Counted from the stretch's first letter, positions 1-8,592 are shown. The stretch is 60,288 nt of DNA from a virus (IMGVR_UViG_3300035698_029380:1-60288); one strand, 5' to 3'. Notes: generated by a model not told the origin, from the letters alone. Translations and numbers: made by a program.

Positions 1-1296
1 TTAGATGCTTTAATAAAAAATAAATCTTATGGTAATGTTTATTATGCTGGAATAAGTTGGAAAGATTTTGATTATAATAAAGGTCTAGATACTTTAATAA
101 AAAATAAATCTTATGGTATTATTTATCTTGCTGGCTTAGAGTGGAAAAAGTTTGATTATAAAAAAGGATTAAAAGGATTAAAAGAATTAAAAGACAAAGA
201 ATATTATAAAGATGCTTTAAAAGATTGGCCGAAAGGAATAAAAGCAAGTCAAGCAATAAGCAAAAATATAAAAGATACTGCTAAAAAACTTCCTATGAAA
301 AAGCTTAAATTAAAAGAAAGCACTAGAGATTCAGCAGCTAGACAAATTTATAATGATGGAAAAGAACAAAAATCTTTTAACTTTAATAAAGGCTTAGATG
401 ATTTAATAAAAGTAGACAAAGATGGCGGATATATTTGTTATGCTGGAATAGATTGGAAAGAGTTTGATTATAGTAAAGGCTTAGATGCTTTAATAAAAGT
501 AGACAAAGATGGCTATCATATTTATTATGCTGGCAAAAATTGGAAAAAGTTTGATTATGAAAAAGGCTTAGACGCATTAATAAAAAAAGATAGAATGGGT
601 GAATATATTTATATTGCTGGCTTAGAGTGGAAAAGTTTTGATTATGAAAAAGGATTAAATGTATTAAGAACAGAAAAAAATTACATCTGTTATAAAGATG
701 CTTTAAAAGATTGGCCGAAAAGCATAAAACAAAGTCAAGCAATAAGCAAAAATATAAAAGATACTGCTAAAAAACTTCCTATGAAAAAGCTTAAATTAAA
801 AGAAAGTGTTGAAGATTTAACAGCTAAACAAATTTATGATGATGGATGTGATGGAATAAATTTTGATTATAATAAAGGCCTAGATGCTTTAATAAAAGCA
901 GATAAAATAGGTAATTATATTTATGCTGCTGGAAATGATTGGAAAAAGTTTGATATTGAAAAAGGCCTGGATGCATTAATAAAAGTAAACAAAGATGGCT
1001 ATCATATTTATTTTGCTGGCAAATACTGGAAAAAGCTTGATTATAAAAAAGGTTTAGACGCATTAATAAAAGTAGACAAAAATGGTGAATATATTTATCT
1101 TGCTGGAAAAGATTGGAAATCTTTTGATTATGAAAAAGGTTTTAATGCTTTAATAAAATTGAAAAATAGTGCATTAATTTATAGAGCTGGTAGAGATTGG
1201 AAAAAGTTTAATTATGAAAAAGGATTAAATGTATTAAGAATAGAAAAAAATAATATCTGTTATAAATATGCTTTAGAAGATTGGCCTAAGGGAATA
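1..1296 (+). repeat. Tandem ~30-residue coding repeats
   Basis: About a dozen copies of a 29-33 residue repeat (F-D-Y-x-K-G-L-D-A-L-I-K ... Y-I-Y-x-A-G-x-x-W-K-K) are grouped in three arrays, each ending in a diverged copy with DWPKxI and the cleavage-like linker. Copies are similar at the nucleotide level too, for example aaaggcttagatgctttaat, so copy number could change by recombination. The reverse-strand frames here are by-products of the repeats. Confidence 0.8.
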
Positions 1297-2697
1297 GCAG
1301 CAAGCGAAAAAATAAGCAAAAATATAAAAGATACTGCTAAAAAACTTCCTATGAAAACATTGAAGCTAAAAGAAGATGTAGCTGAAAATCTTTTTACAAG
1401 CTGGGGAGACCCACTAGTAAAACTATCAAATTCTTTTTTAGATGAAAAAGAAATAACTTCAAATGAATTTCTTGATTTTGTAGATAAAAATGCGAAAGAG
1501 CTAAAAGAGAAATCTAAATATGGTTTAGGGCAAATGATACATCTTGTTGGAATGAATGCTGATAGAAAGGGGGTGAAATTTGATTATGGTAAAGGACTTG
1601 ATGTATTATTAAAACATGATGAGGATGGACTTAGTATTATTGAAGCAGGAAAAGAAACAGGAGCTGGTAGAATAATAGAAGGTTGGCCAAAATTTAATTA
1701 TAATAAAGCCATGAAAGAAATAACAAAAAGAAATAACAAAAAGCTTTTTGAGTTAGCAAAAAAATATTGGCCTATTGGAATTAAAGAAGCAGAAAAAAAA
1801 TCTAAGCAAATAAAAGATACTTCTAAAAAGCTTCCTATGAAAACATTGAAGCTAAAAGAAAATATTGATATAAAAAAAGCAAGTGAAAGTTTAGTTAAAA
1901 AAGCGCATGACGAAGTTGAAAATTTATATAGAGAGGGGCTAAGAAAAAAATTTCACAAACCGCTTTTTAGAAAAATTGTAGATAGATATATAATAGCAGA
2001 AAAATGGCGCGATAAGTTTGAGTTTTCAGATAAAATTGAAGATGATTGTTATGAGATTTGGAAAACTATTTTAGAAATTGATAGTCTTTTTGGTTTTAAT
2101 ATTACAGACGCAGTGGCAGTTTTAAAAGAAAAAGGAATTGAAAAAGAAACTAGAGACAAATTTAAAAAAACCTGGATTGAGGAAACGGGGATTGGCATAA
2201 GAGATTCTAAAAAAACATCTAAACGCATTAAAGATACTGCTAAAAAACTTCCTATGAAAAAACTAAAGCTAAAAGAAGAATGGGCAAATACAATTAAAAA
2301 TAAAATAGATGTATTCAAAAATCCATCTCAAAAAGAAATAATGAAAGTCGCAAAACATGCTGAAAATGAAGGTTTTGAGTTAGGCTTTAGGTATATAGCG
2401 TTGCCTAATAAAACTCTATATATATTTTCTGGTGCTTTTATTCATGGTGATGTTATTTCAAAGTTGGGAATAAATCCCAGAGGATTTCATATTGGCGGAT
2501 ATGCAAAAAAAGTTAAAGGCGTATGGGAAACAGAAACAATGCATAATATTGAGTTTGGTAATAATAAATTGCTTGAAAAGGTATTAAAACAAGATTGGGG
2601 CTGGCTAAAAAAATATAATATAGAAATTAAAAAAGAATTAGAAAAACAGAAAAAGAAAAAAAAGATTCAAGAGGATATAATTATCGTTAGCGTTTAA
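1..2697 (+). CDS. Repeat polyprotein with prohead-protease-like sites (5' partial)
   Basis: The frame is open from base 1, so the start lies outside the window; 898 residues are visible. The first half is built from ~30-residue repeats of the type FDYxKGLDALIK..DG.YIYxAG..WKK. Five times the chain runs through a linker SKxIKDTAKKLP followed by MKxLKLKE. T4 prohead protease cuts after (L/I)xE, and LKE fits, so cuts are predicted after bases 318, 804, 1374, 1860 and 2280. They would release units of about 162, 190, 162, 140 and 138 residues. Each MKxLKLKE looks like the N-terminal leader of the other putative internal proteins here, as if several were fused. The last unit is a paralog of the protein at 7694-8179. 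Cleavage and packaging are inferred; repeats and sites are seen directly. Confidence 0.85.
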   Translation, partial: LDALIKNKSYGNVYYAGISWKDFDYNKGLDTLIKNKSYGIIYLAGLEWKKFDYKKGLKGLKELKDKEYYKDALKDWPKGIKASQAISKNIKDTAKKLPMKKLKLKESTRDSAARQIYNDGKEQKSFNFNKGLDDLIKVDKDGGYICYAGIDWKEFDYSKGLDALIKVDKDGYHIYYAGKNWKKFDYEKGLDALIKKDRMGEYIYIAGLEWKSFDYEKGLNVLRTEKNYICYKDALKDWPKSIKQSQAISKNIKDTAKKLPMKKLKLKESVEDLTAKQIYDDGCDGINFDYNKGLDALIKADKIGNYIYAAGNDWKKFDIEKGLDALIKVNKDGYHIYFAGKYWKKLDYKKGLDALIKVDKNGEYIYLAGKDWKSFDYEKGFNALIKLKNSALIYRAGRDWKKFNYEKGLNVLRIEKNNICYKYALEDWPKGIAASEKISKNIKDTAKKLPMKTLKLKEDVAENLFTSWGDPLVKLSNSFLDEKEITSNEFLDFVDKNAKELKEKSKYGLGQMIHLVGMNADRKGVKFDYGKGLDVLLKHDEDGLSIIEAGKETGAGRIIEGWPKFNYNKAMKEITKRNNKKLFELAKKYWPIGIKEAEKKSKQIKDTSKKLPMKTLKLKENIDIKKASESLVKKAHDEVENLYREGLRKKFHKPLFRKIVDRYIIAEKWRDKFEFSDKIEDDCYEIWKTILEIDSLFGFNITDAVAVLKEKGIEKETRDKFKKTWIEETGIGIRDSKKTSKRIKDTAKKLPMKKLKLKEEWANTIKNKIDVFKNPSQKEIMKVAKHAENEGFELGFRYIALPNKTLYIFSGAFIHGDVISKLGINPRGFHIGGYAKKVKGVWETETMHNIEFGNNKLLEKVLKQDWGWLKKYNIEIKKELEKQKKKKKIQEDIIIVSV

Positions 2698-3283
2698 TCC
2701 AAGGAGCTATAGTTCTTGTAGATGATACTCTTTGCTGAGCAATAGGCTGAGCATTTTGCGCACTAATTATTCTTTCCTGTAGTTCTGTAGAGCTATAAGC
2801 AACGCGCGGAACAGTAGTCATTTCAGTTGGCTTAATTTTTTCATTTAATGATATAATAAATGGATCTTTACTAAAGGTGTAAGCGATTTTATTTAATGGT
2901 GTAATGCCAGCAGAAACTAGTTTCATATTTAAAAGATTTGTGAAATATACTCTATAACAAGTTTTTATTATATTCATTTTTTGCGATTTAAAAAGTTTAT
3001 ATAGTGTATATCCATCTATTATTTGTCCGCCTCTTTTTACCATATAAAGTAAGTTGCCAAACCACATTTTATCTGAATAACTCATATAATGTAGCTGAAT
3101 TGCATGAGTGTATTTTGGTCCGCTATACATTACAAAAATTTGTGGATTTGGATCATGCTTCCAATTGCTATAGTTACCTTGATATATAGCTCCAAAGGTT
3201 AACATTTTCACCCTGCCAGAAAGAGCAAATCTACTAAATCTAATTTTATTTACAATCCAACTCCAAAATTTAGGTAAAGCCAT
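2687..3283 (-). CDS. Hypothetical protein
   Basis: A 198-residue protein convergent with the polyprotein; the two 3' ends overlap by 11 bp. The middle is rich in aromatics (YTHAIQLHYMSYSDKMWF) and the C-terminal ~45 residues are polar and Gln/Ser-rich. I see no signal peptide, membrane segment or catalytic motif. The gene starts directly after the small gene at 3284-3436, so the two form an operon. The sequence before its ATG, AAAGATAAAATAAATG on the minus strand, resembles the late motif. The late context suggests a virion or assembly role, but I do not recognise the family. Confidence 0.7.
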   Translation of the reverse strand: MALPKFWSWIVNKIRFSRFALSGRVKMLTFGAIYQGNYSNWKHDPNPQIFVMYSGPKYTHAIQLHYMSYSDKMWFGNLLYMVKRGGQIIDGYTLYKLFKSQKMNIIKTCYRVYFTNLLNMKLVSAGITPLNKIAYTFSKDPFIISLNEKIKPTEMTTVPRVAYSSTELQERIISAQNAQPIAQQRVSSTRTIAPWIKR

Positions 3284-3436
3284 TTATTTTATCTTTTTTT
3301 CTTTATTTATTTTTTCAATATTTAAATCAGCTTTAAAGTTTCTAAGTTGAAATAGCCTTTTTTTTGCTACTCTATCTAAAAATCCTTTTTTATTTTTTCT
3401 ATTCCAGTTAGTTCTAGGGATTAAATGCCAAATCAT
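3284..3436 (-). CDS. Small basic protein
   Basis: Fifty residues, very rich in Lys and Arg. I chose the ATG at 3436 because the late motif on the minus strand (3450-3440) begins exactly 14 nt upstream, the same geometry as three plus-strand genes (3471, 34580, 59413). A longer frame would start inside that motif at 3472. It is followed without gap by the 198-residue gene. Function unknown; the charge would suit nucleic-acid binding or head packaging. Confidence 0.55.
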   Translation of the reverse strand: MIWHLIPRTNWNRKNKKGFLDRVAKKRLFQLRNFKADLNIEKINKEKKIK

Positions 3437-3439
3437 ATT

Positions 3440-3467
3440 TTTATCTTTACTTTTTAGTAAAGATAAA
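3440..3467. promoter_or_regulatory. Divergent pair of late-type promoter motifs (palindrome)
   Basis: The plus strand carries GTAAAGATAAA at 3457-3467 and the minus strand the same 11-mer at 3450-3440. Together they form 13-bp perfect inverted arms (3439-3451 and 3456-3468) around TTTT. Each copy starts exactly 14 nt before an ATG: 3471 on the plus strand and 3436 on the minus strand. A bidirectional promoter giving leaderless mRNAs explains this best. A hairpin alone would not explain the single copies elsewhere. Confidence 0.65.
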
Positions 3468-3470
3468 AGC

Positions 3471-3689
3471 ATGTTTTTATCAGAAACAATAAAAAAAGAA
3501 AATGATAGATTTTATATTTATTCTCATAAAACAACAAATAAAAAACTTGGTAAAAAAAATGGTTATGGAACAACCACAGAAGCTGTTGGAGCTCTTTTAG
3601 GATTGACTTCAAGAGGAAAGTTTTATAACTATCCAATCAAAAAAAAGAAAGCTATAATAAAATCATATAAAGAAAGGCATAATTTATGA
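3471..3689 (+). CDS. Small basic hypothetical protein
   Basis: A 72-residue protein starting MFLSETIKKE, with a Gly/Thr-rich centre (KKNGYGTTTEAVGALLG) and a lysine-rich end. The ATG lies 14 nt after the start of the late motif with no ribosome binding site, so the mRNA may be leaderless. Its stop overlaps the ATG of the nucleotidyltransferase-like gene as ATGA. The centre could be a small DNA-binding fold, but I cannot name it. Confidence 0.6.
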   Translation: MFLSETIKKENDRFYIYSHKTTNKKLGKKNGYGTTTEAVGALLGLTSRGKFYNYPIKKKKAIIKSYKERHNL

Positions 3690-4531
3690 TGTCGCTAAAA
3701 GAATATATAAATGAAAGCATATTAGATCCAATACGTCAAAAATTTAGCTCAGATTTGTGGGCAAATGAAATAATAAAAAAATCTGCTAGCGCTCACATAA
3801 TAAAAAAAGCAGAAGCTTGGCTAAAAAGCTACACTAATCAACCAATTAAAAAAATTTTTTTAATTGGAAGCATGGCTGGATTTCAATATAATGACACTAG
3901 TGATATAGATATTAATATAGTTATTCCTATCTCTGATGAAAAATTAAAAGAAATGACAAAGTTTCTTCCTAATGGGCAGTTATTACCAGGAACAAAACAT
4001 CCAGTTAATTATTTTATATCAAATAAAGTAAAACTCGAATGGAAAAAAGCTGGGCCGATTTACGATATGATTGAAAATAAATGGATAACAAAGCCTGGTA
4101 AAGAAGAAAGTAAATCGGTGGTTAGTAATTATCGTGCTGTTATAGAAATAGCAAGATTTTTTATTGCTGGATTGAACTCAGTTATTTCTGAATATGAAAG
4201 AGATGTTGCTGATTATAGAACATATGAAAGCTATTTAGAAGATGCTAAGGATGAGAACAAAGAAGAAATACAAAAATTAATGCAGTTCAAACTACAAGAA
4301 ATTTTAGCTGATGTTGATAGTATTGGCATTGCTGATTATTTAGTTCATTCTCTTCGCAAGACAGCATTTCTTGAAAATAAAACATTTGAGACAAGAATAG
4401 AGATTATCGATAAAACAGCAAATTCATCTATCAATAATTTAATATATAAGTATTTAGAAAAACTAGGATACTTTACCAAAATAATCAATATAAAAAATGA
4501 AGCTAAAAAATGGGAAAAAACGCTAAAATAA
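3686..4531 (+). CDS. Nucleotidyltransferase-like protein with capsid-targeting-like leader
   Basis: 281 residues. After the leader MSLKEYINE|S, which ends in an IxE site like the T4 internal-protein leaders, the protein carries IFLIGSMAGFQYNDTSDIDI at residues ~56-75. This is the GS...SDxD signature of the Pol beta/MNT nucleotidyltransferase superfamily, with both metal-binding aspartates. The rest is mostly helical and charged. It is coupled to the preceding gene by ATGA and shares its late motif. It could nucleotidylate a host or phage target after injection or act in head assembly. Leader and active site are seen; delivery and substrate are inferred. Confidence 0.75.
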   Translation: MMSLKEYINESILDPIRQKFSSDLWANEIIKKSASAHIIKKAEAWLKSYTNQPIKKIFLIGSMAGFQYNDTSDIDINIVIPISDEKLKEMTKFLPNGQLLPGTKHPVNYFISNKVKLEWKKAGPIYDMIENKWITKPGKEESKSVVSNYRAVIEIARFFIAGLNSVISEYERDVADYRTYESYLEDAKDENKEEIQKLMQFKLQEILADVDSIGIADYLVHSLRKTAFLENKTFETRIEIIDKTANSSINNLIYKYLEKLGYFTKIINIKNEAKKWEKTLK

Positions 4532-5211
4532 CAGAATATAAAATTTGCACTGCTTGTAAAAAAGAAAAAGAAGTAAAAAATTTTTATAGAGGCAAAGGGT
4601 GTAAAAATGGAATAATGAGCCAATGTAAAGATTGTAAAGATGAATATAATAAAAAATATAGGGAAAAAAACAAAGAACGTATAAATAAACAGGAAAAAGA
4701 ATATAGGGAAAAAAACAAAGAGAAATATTTAGAATATCATAAACAACGTTATCAGAAAGATAAAAAAAGGATGAAGAAACAAATAATAGAAGCACAAAAA
4801 AAACGATTAAAAAAAGATAAAAAATATTATTTAATTAATAGATTAAGAGCAAATGTAAATCATAGTTTAAAAAATCGCAAACGAGGAGAAAGACTAGAAA
4901 AGGTTTTAGGCTATGGTATTGATGAATTGATGATAAATTTACAGAATACATCGCCTGTTAATTTTTTGTGGAAAGATTATTTGTTAGGAAAATTTCACTT
5001 AGATCACATAATACCAATTTCTGCTTTTATCTTTGACAATCATAAAAATAAAGAATTTAAAAATTGTTATTCTATAAGAAATTTAAGGTTAATTGATTCA
5101 AAAGAAAACATAAAAAAAAGCAATAAAATTGATTGGAAACTTATTGAAGAACATAATTTATATGATATTTTGCCAAAATCTTTAAATTTTACTTGTAAAG
5201 ATAAACATTGA
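4510..5211 (+). CDS. HNH endonuclease, homing-type
   Basis: 233 residues. The N-terminus has two CxxC pairs (CTACKKEK and CKDCKDEY) of a zinc-binding recognition motif, then a long Lys/Glu-rich helix, and the HNH core FHLDHIIPISAF at residues ~160-171 followed by an Asn-rich segment (NCYSIRNLRLI). It overlaps the upstream gene by 22 bp and ends within the promoter of the next gene. The product resembles the free-standing HNH homing endonucleases common in T4-like phages. A paralog at 20682-21245 has lost the catalytic histidines. Confidence 0.85.
   Translation: MGKNAKITEYKICTACKKEKEVKNFYRGKGCKNGIMSQCKDCKDEYNKKYREKNKERINKQEKEYREKNKEKYLEYHKQRYQKDKKRMKKQIIEAQKKRLKKDKKYYLINRLRANVNHSLKNRKRGERLEKVLGYGIDELMINLQNTSPVNFLWKDYLLGKFHLDHIIPISAFIFDNHKNKEFKNCYSIRNLRLIDSKENIKKSNKIDWKLIEEHNLYDILPKSLNFTCKDKH
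5195..5205 (+). promoter_or_regulatory. Late-type promoter motif
   Basis: GTAAAGATAAA lies at the very end of the HNH coding region, 41 nt before the ATG at 5236. The intervening leader holds AGAGAGGT as a ribosome binding site. If transcription starts ~14 nt after the first G, as the leaderless examples imply, the leader is about 27 nt. Confidence 0.6.
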
Positions 5212-5235
5212 CAAGTAAATAGAGAGGTTTAAAAG

Positions 5236-5871
5236 ATGAATCTTAACGATATTTTAGAAGAAGTTAAATACGGCAATGATTATAATGAAATGAAGCTTAT
5301 AGAAGATTTGCTAGAAGATTGTGAAGAAGTTGAAGGTCTTGAAGAAGGCGTTAAATATTTTAAAGTAAGCAAAAGACTAAATAAACTTGCACTTAGATTA
5401 CAATCTAAAGCTAAAGAAGTTCCACAAGCTAAAGCGTTAGTATCTAAAACTAAAGCAGCTGCTAAAAAGTTTGAAGCGCTTGAAAAAGCTTTTACGGCTG
5501 GCTCCATTACTAAAGCTCAAGCTAGAGTTAAATACGATGGAATTAAAAAAGACTATAAAGAAGTCATGTCAGCTCTTAAGAAAAAAGAACTTATGACAGC
5601 CTTAAAAGTTGGTGGAGCTATAGCTATAGTTGCTGGTATCGTAGCGGCAATATTGTTTGGATTAAATCCTTTAGCGGCTCTTGTTGGTGCTAGACATACT
5701 GAAACTGTTCCTCCTGCTGTAAAAGATTTACTAGGAAGAGAAAAAGGGGCTCTTAAAAATGTGTTTGGAAGACCATCTTTAGCTCCTAGTGGTGGAAAAC
5801 TTGATTTAACAAAAGTTTTTGGAAAAGGGCAAATGACTCCAGAAGTATTAAAGCGTCTGGGTATAAAATAA
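5236..5871 (+). CDS. Putative internal head protein with membrane-like segment
   Basis: 211 residues. It begins MNLNDILEE, an ILE site matching the prohead-protease consensus, followed by a strongly acidic stretch to residue ~45 containing a further candidate site (VEGLEE). The remainder is basic and Ala/Lys-rich, with one hydrophobic segment (VGGAIAIVAGIVAAILFGL, residues ~125-144). The acidic propeptide plus basic mature part, the late promoter and the terminator behind it all fit a packaged protein. The membrane segment could mean it acts at the host envelope during DNA entry, but that is speculation. Confidence 0.65.
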   Translation: MNLNDILEEVKYGNDYNEMKLIEDLLEDCEEVEGLEEGVKYFKVSKRLNKLALRLQSKAKEVPQAKALVSKTKAAAKKFEALEKAFTAGSITKAQARVKYDGIKKDYKEVMSALKKKELMTALKVGGAIAIVAGIVAAILFGLNPLAALVGARHTETVPPAVKDLLGREKGALKNVFGRPSLAPSGGKLDLTKVFGKGQMTPEVLKRLGIK

Positions 5872-5876
5872 TAAAT

Positions 5877-5907
5877 AAAAAACCCGTCTTTTGACGGGTT
5901 TTTTTAC
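5877..5907. terminator. Bidirectional rho-independent terminator
   Basis: Stem AACCCGTC/GACGGGTT with a TTTT loop, an A tract on the left and a T tract on the right. It lies between convergent genes ending at 5871 and 5909 and can serve both. Confidence 0.9.
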
Positions 5908-5908
5908 G

Positions 5909-7429
5909 CTATATTAAATTTAATATATCTTCTTTAACAGTTTTTCTACCCTTAAATCTTTCTTGGTCTTTTACAGGCTTATCTACTTTTACACCTTCTA
6001 ATTGTTTGTTAACTTCAGCTATTAATCTAGTTTTTATAGATTCTTTTATATGTTTTCTTCGTTCAGCAAATTTTTCTTTTGATTTTAATAAATCTGTTAA
6101 TTTTTTATATGCTTTTGGCATCATTTCCGCAAACTTTTTTTTAGAATGTTTAAAGGCTTTGACTCTTTTTTCTAAAGCCTGAAGCTCTTTTAGTTCTTCT
6201 CTACTATCTTTTCTCATTATTCCTATTGTTCCAAGAGCAGTAATAGTTGAAATAGCGGCATGACCACCAGATTCTTTAGTTATTATATCCCACGCCCATT
6301 GCTCTCTACGTATTCCAAGGTTTTCTCTGACGTCATTTAATACTTTGTTAGTTATATCTACAAGATTTATTTTTTTTCTAACCTCTTCTGGCAAATCTGG
6401 ATTTAGGGCTATTTGCATCATAGTTCCCCATTCTCTAAGCATGGCTCCATATCTAGTGTTATCTTGTTTTGTTAGTAAAGGACCTAAAAATCTGTTTGGT
6501 TGACCTCTTCCCGCTGCTTTTTGTATTATTACATTCCCTCTTCCCTTAAAATGAGTTGTAGCAGAGCCGGTTTCTTTTTTTATTTGTTCTTTTCTTATTT
6601 CTTGCTTTCTTTCTAAACTTGGAATTGTTTGTAGTTTCTTTCCTTTTTTTCTTAAAATTCCTTTTTTCATTTCTTCTGTAGGCATTTTTTTAAGTATTTC
6701 GTTTACTTTATTCCAATCAGGTTTTTCTTGTGAAATTTCTTTTATTGCTTTAACTTGTTCATTATTTAGTTTTGTATATTTTAATATATTATTGTATAAA
6801 GAAACTAGAGAAGGTTTAGTTTCTTTTATCAAACTTCTTAAGGCTTTTTTGTTAGTTTTTATTAAATCTGATAATAAAGCATCAACAATAGTAACCAATC
6901 TATCCATTCTATTTTTTTCTTTAAAATCTTTTGGCAAATCTAAAACATTTTCTAGCTTTTTATATTTTGCGCTATCCACCATAGATATAGCTTTTACAGT
7001 AGTGGAATCAGCTAATCCTTGTGCATGAGACTGAGATAAATGCTCAGCATCGCTAGCGAACTCTGTTTTACCTATAGATGCGCCTTTTATAGATTTCTTA
7101 ACTCCTTCTGGTGCTTCATGATGGTCACTCCAAAAATCTGGTCTTCTCGCACTATCTGGAATTCTTGCAAAATCGACCAGAGCAACCATTTGTCCTTTTT
7201 TAGCCGCTAGTTTTTTTTCTACTGCAAATTTATTATTACCATATTGTATTCCATCAATATAAATACTATTTGGACTTATTCCTTGTTTTAAAAGTTGTCT
7301 ATAAGTTAAAATGGCAGAAAAAACGCCATCAAGATCTTCATGATGAATTATTTTTGCTGCTTTAGCATTTTTGGGTATTCTTATTCCAGATTCAATTAAT
7401 AAATTTTTTAATATTTCGATTGTTTTCAT
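5909..7429 (-). CDS. DHH-family phosphoesterase-like protein with capsid-targeting-like leader
   Basis: 506 residues. After the leader MKTIEILKNLLIE|S, the N-terminal domain has KIIHHEDLDGVFSA (residues ~26-39), VDFARIPDS (~85-93) and WSDHHEAP (~99-106). These correspond to DHH motifs I-III, with the DxDG and DHH metal ligands. The C-terminal ~300 residues are basic and helical and unlike RecJ or NrnA. DHH proteins hydrolyse short oligonucleotides, pAp or cyclic dinucleotides. It is last in a late minus-strand operon (8897 to 5909). An injected enzyme that degrades nucleotide second messengers is a testable idea, not shown. Confidence 0.75.
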   Translation of the reverse strand: MKTIEILKNLLIESGIRIPKNAKAAKIIHHEDLDGVFSAILTYRQLLKQGISPNSIYIDGIQYGNNKFAVEKKLAAKKGQMVALVDFARIPDSARRPDFWSDHHEAPEGVKKSIKGASIGKTEFASDAEHLSQSHAQGLADSTTVKAISMVDSAKYKKLENVLDLPKDFKEKNRMDRLVTIVDALLSDLIKTNKKALRSLIKETKPSLVSLYNNILKYTKLNNEQVKAIKEISQEKPDWNKVNEILKKMPTEEMKKGILRKKGKKLQTIPSLERKQEIRKEQIKKETGSATTHFKGRGNVIIQKAAGRGQPNRFLGPLLTKQDNTRYGAMLREWGTMMQIALNPDLPEEVRKKINLVDITNKVLNDVRENLGIRREQWAWDIITKESGGHAAISTITALGTIGIMRKDSREELKELQALEKRVKAFKHSKKKFAEMMPKAYKKLTDLLKSKEKFAERRKHIKESIKTRLIAEVNKQLEGVKVDKPVKDQERFKGRKTVKEDILNLI

Positions 7430-7707
7430 TCTTCTACCTTTATATCCGCTCTAATTAATATAGTTGGATAATATATTTTATTTATTGTAGCTCCACCTAC
7501 TTTTTGAAAATCAATAGTAGATTCTTTATTGTTCCATTTTTGAAATCGCACAAAGTTAGATAAAGAAGTTTTCAATACATATTTTTTGCCATTGGTTGCT
7601 TCAAAAGTCATAACTTTTGAGCCATCTTCTTTTTCCATTGTTTTAAATTTTCCACTTATCCCAGCGATTACTTTTTTAGATTCAACCAACTTTTTAAAAT
7701 TCATCAC
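7426..7707 (-). CDS. Small putative internal protein
   Basis: About 93 residues starting MMNFKKLVE|S, with an LVE site. The remainder (GKFKTMEKEDGSKVMTFEA, then FVRFQKWNN) looks like a small beta-rich fold. It overlaps both neighbours in the minus-strand operon. The leader is the only functional clue; no known family recognised. Confidence 0.6.
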   Translation of the reverse strand: MMNFKKLVESKKVIAGISGKFKTMEKEDGSKVMTFEATNGKKYVLKTSLSNFVRFQKWNNKESTIDFQKVGGATINKIYYPTILIRADIKVEE

Positions 7708-8179
7708 CCCACCTTGCTATATTGCGTTTTAGTACTGGCTGAATTCTTTTATTCCACCAAACTGTAAATTCTGGAACATATTTATTAACAAAATTCCAAT
7801 TAGTGTCGGCAGCTTTTTTTATAAATTTTACCATATTTTTATCTTTCGGTTTCTTAAACATTATTTCATTTACTTGCGTATTTATTGGTTTCATGCTTCC
7901 ATCAGATTTTTTTACTATTACTAATAAATGTAATCTAAAATCATTTGGATTAAAGCGGTTGTTTGAAAAGCCTAGTTTTCTTGCTGCATCATTATGACTA
8001 GATGATGGAGTAAAAGCTATAACTTTTTTTCCTTTAGGAACTATAAAAAATCTTATTCCGTCATGTTTTTTTACTTTTTCTAGTTCATTTTTTGTTGGGT
8101 TTTCAAAAACATCTATAGTATATTTTTGTTTTGCCATAAAAGAATCTTTATATTCTTCGAGTATTGTTTTTATATTCAA
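7694..8179 (-). CDS. Putative internal protein, paralog of the polyprotein's last unit
   Basis: 161 residues, leader MNIKTILEE. From residue ~21 it aligns by eye with the final unit of the polyprotein (2281-2697): IDVFENPTKNELEKVKKH against IDVFKNPSQKEIMKVAKH, both then having FR(F/Y)I, ...ARKLG/ISKLG, and near the end NW.FV.KY against DWGWLKKY. The domain therefore occurs both as a free gene and as part of a polyprotein, each behind a cleavage-like site. Its function is unknown. It overlaps neighbours on both sides. Confidence 0.7.
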   Translation of the reverse strand: MNIKTILEEYKDSFMAKQKYTIDVFENPTKNELEKVKKHDGIRFFIVPKGKKVIAFTPSSSHNDAARKLGFSNNRFNPNDFRLHLLVIVKKSDGSMKPINTQVNEIMFKKPKDKNMVKFIKKAADTNWNFVNKYVPEFTVWWNKRIQPVLKRNIARWGDEF

Positions 8180-8592
8180 AGTAAGCTTCCTATTAGTTCA
8201 AAGCGTTCTCTTGAATTAGTTAAAAAATATTTGATTAAGAACTCTTTAGTTATTACAATAACATTATTATCATTAAATGAATAAATAATAAAATTTACTT
8301 TCAAATCTTTTGCTTGTATTTCATAATCTTCTGTATAAAATTCTATAAAATTAAGCAATTTAGATACTTCCAAAGAACGCTCATAAGAAGTTTTGGAAAA
8401 AGTATTATAAATAATCAAAGTATCGTCTTGCAAATTAAAAGAAAGGCCGCTATCAAATTTTTTAATAAATTCTTCTATACTAACCTGTTCTTTCGCAAAA
8501 AAATTGTCTAGCTCTTGCGTTAGCTCTTGCTTAGTTTGAGAAAACAATAATATACTTAAAAACATTAATATAAAAACTATAATTTTTTTCAT
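8176..8592 (-). CDS. Secreted hypothetical protein
   Basis: 138 residues with a clear Sec signal peptide (MKKIIVFILMFLSILLFSQ; no lipobox cysteine), then a mixed alpha/beta part of ~115 residues. It should act in the periplasm or outside the membrane. It sits between a membrane protein gene and the internal-protein genes and overlaps both by a few bases. Spanin-like or superinfection-exclusion roles are possible, but nothing in the sequence decides. Confidence 0.65.
   Translation of the reverse strand: MKKIIVFILMFLSILLFSQTKQELTQELDNFFAKEQVSIEEFIKKFDSGLSFNLQDDTLIIYNTFSKTSYERSLEVSKLLNFIEFYTEDYEIQAKDLKVNFIIYSFNDNNVIVITKEFLIKYFLTNSRERFELIGSLL

Noticed and set aside
383-1063. Minus-strand frames of 119 and 79 codons in the repeat region
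   Set aside because: They mirror the repeats of the polyprotein, are rich in Leu/His/Tyr by antisense composition and lack ribosome binding sites.
1-1300. CRISPR array
   Set aside because: The repeats are coding, in frame and not separated by unique spacers of constant length.
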